Shown one piece after another: positions 62,784 to 64,000 of a stretch of DNA of 64,000 nucleotides (positions are counted from its first letter, which is position 1; every line of letters starts with the position of its first letter). Position numbers and translations under genes: made by a program. The stretch comes from Paramecium tetraurelia. Lineage: Eukaryota > Ciliophora > Oligohymenophorea > Peniculida > Parameciidae. The stretch covers positions 434,001-498,000 of the forward strand of contig NW_001799211.1 of assembly GCF_000165425.1 (NCBI RefSeq). Reading direction: 5' to 3'. The notes beneath the pieces are model-generated. The model did not search any database. It saw only the letters and a list, made by a program, of their open reading frames with translations, and was not told the origin of the DNA.

Positions 62784-64000
62784 ATGCAGAATTAGCTACA
62801 ACAACTAGATGTTCCAAGAGGATAATCTTTTACATTTGATTCTAATCGACCATTTATTTATTACTATTCAGTTGCCAAACCCTTACCTGATAATATAGTT
62901 GATGACTTAGTCATTTGTTGTTAAATAAGAACTTATCTAATAAAATAGTTGCCTAAGGTTTGGTTTTTAATGGCTAGTACAACAGCTCACATTTTAATAG
63001 AAAAACAGCAAAAGTTTGTCACTCCAAATTTTATTTTAGACATATTTATTTATAGTTGGCTATCAGATGGGATGGCAAACTTAAAAAAGGAATTGATGAA
63101 TAGATTAAGCAAATTGATAGTTGAAAATGAGAAATTAGAAAGACTCATTGATATTTTTACATAAGAAATGGTCTCAATTTAAGAAGAGTTTTCAAAATTT
63201 CATAAGTCAGAATACCTTCTCAATTATAATGATAGTTGTGTACAGCCATTAATAGTATTTCGAGAAAAAGGAAAAAATGAGAACTAATCCCTAATCAAGC
63301 GAATTGATGAATTAAATATTGATGACGATAGTAGAGATTCAACTTTATCATCATCATAAATCTCTTAAACAATTACCAACAAAGATATTGACCGTAGCAA
63401 ATCAGATGTTAGAGAAGTTACGGCAACACTCCAAAATAATAAGATGAGAAAATTTACAAAACAGATGGAAAAAATGACACAAAATGTTTTTACCGAATTA
63501 ATCAAGTATAATTCCCAAGATCAATAATGGCAAATAGCTAGACAATTTGTTGTTATTATTTTAGAAACTAGCGTTTAGTCTGATCATTATTTAAAAACTA
63601 TGGAAAAAGTTAGATTCATATAACCTGCTTTGCTGTTTTATAAAAAAGCTCTACAGGTTTGGATTCTGGCCAAATTTTCAGCTTAATAATCTCATTAAAC
63701 AACGAAAAATTCTTAAGAAAATAAAGTAATGAATTAAAATTATTATAGATGATATTCAGTTAATTTTTATGCAAAGCAAAAAGCTTTATGGGGAAGTATT
63801 GGAATGAAAAATTAGTCATCCCCTTGCATACAGTATTTCAAATTGCAGAATAAACCTACCCAGAGGTTTCAGTTGAAAAAAACGTTGCCGAAGTATGCAT
63901 ATTTCTTATGTTAGCAAATGAAAAAATTTTCTATTTTATTAAAAGAAAAACTTGTAGCATTATGGGACTAAAATCTTTCTCAATGCACGAAATAGCTTAT
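62784..64000 (+). CDS. Hypothetical protein, 3' end outside window
   Basis: Start 62784 (MQNQLQQLDVPRGQSF). An open frame runs with one 23-nt intron (near 63727) to the window edge, at least 395 residues. Helical, mixed charge, with an Asp/Ser-rich patch (IDDDSRDSTLSSSQIS) at about residue 180. Segments such as QIARQFVVIILETSVQSD, FYKKALQVWILAKFSA and LHTVFQIAEQTYPEVSVEKN are plausible helical-bundle pieces. No family recognised. Confidence 0.55.

Overview
The window looks like macronuclear DNA of an oligohymenophorean ciliate, most like Paramecium. It is very AT-rich and gene-dense. Recognisable proteins read through only if TAA and TAG mean glutamine and TGA is the sole stop. Genes are interrupted by tiny introns, mostly 20-30 nt (GTA...TAG), and many genes are only tens of bases apart. 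Ordinary stop-to-stop ORFs therefore break almost every gene; the coordinates here come from reading with the ciliate code and splicing by eye. Where stated, the spliced length was checked to be a multiple of three.

Layout. 1-6.8 kb: 5'-truncated CAMK-type kinase, TMEM198-type membrane protein, helical/EF-hand-like protein, importin-alpha-like ARM protein. 7.3-17 kb: two overlapping hypothetical genes, MMS19, a coiled-coil gene, an RBR-like remnant, a second coiled-coil gene, Roadblock dynein light chain, RABL2, and an HTH-like acidic protein. 17-22.3 kb: large cysteine-rich membrane protein with a poly-Gln tail, EF-hand protein with a Pro/Tyr-rich repeat head, TCTP. 22.3-32.6 kb: a minus-strand train of four genes: BT1 transporter, cyclic-nucleotide-binding-domain protein, and two tandem hybrid histidine-kinase paralogues that have lost their phosphotransfer residues. 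33-43.4 kb: hydrophilic protein, two tandem ABHD17-like hydrolases, CFAP97-like protein, helical-repeat protein with a possible mitochondrial leader, membrane RING E3, a GRDTYI-motif protein, and an Alba protein with a roughly 70-copy Asn-Arg-Asp tail. 43.7-64 kb: MYND-Aurora kinase fusion, Myb-like protein, SmG, compact ABCA transporter, ULK/ATG1-like kinase, choline/ethanolamine kinase, HMG-box protein, TOM1/THH1-like membrane protein, MCM4, CK1, and an unknown gene running off the end.

The genes do not form one pathway. Several (RABL2, Roadblock, CFAP97-like, GRDTYI protein) fit a ciliated cell, while MCM4, MMS19, SmG, TCTP and importin are housekeeping. The most unusual items are the tandem pseudo-histidine-kinases, the MYND-Aurora fusion and the Alba-NRD protein.
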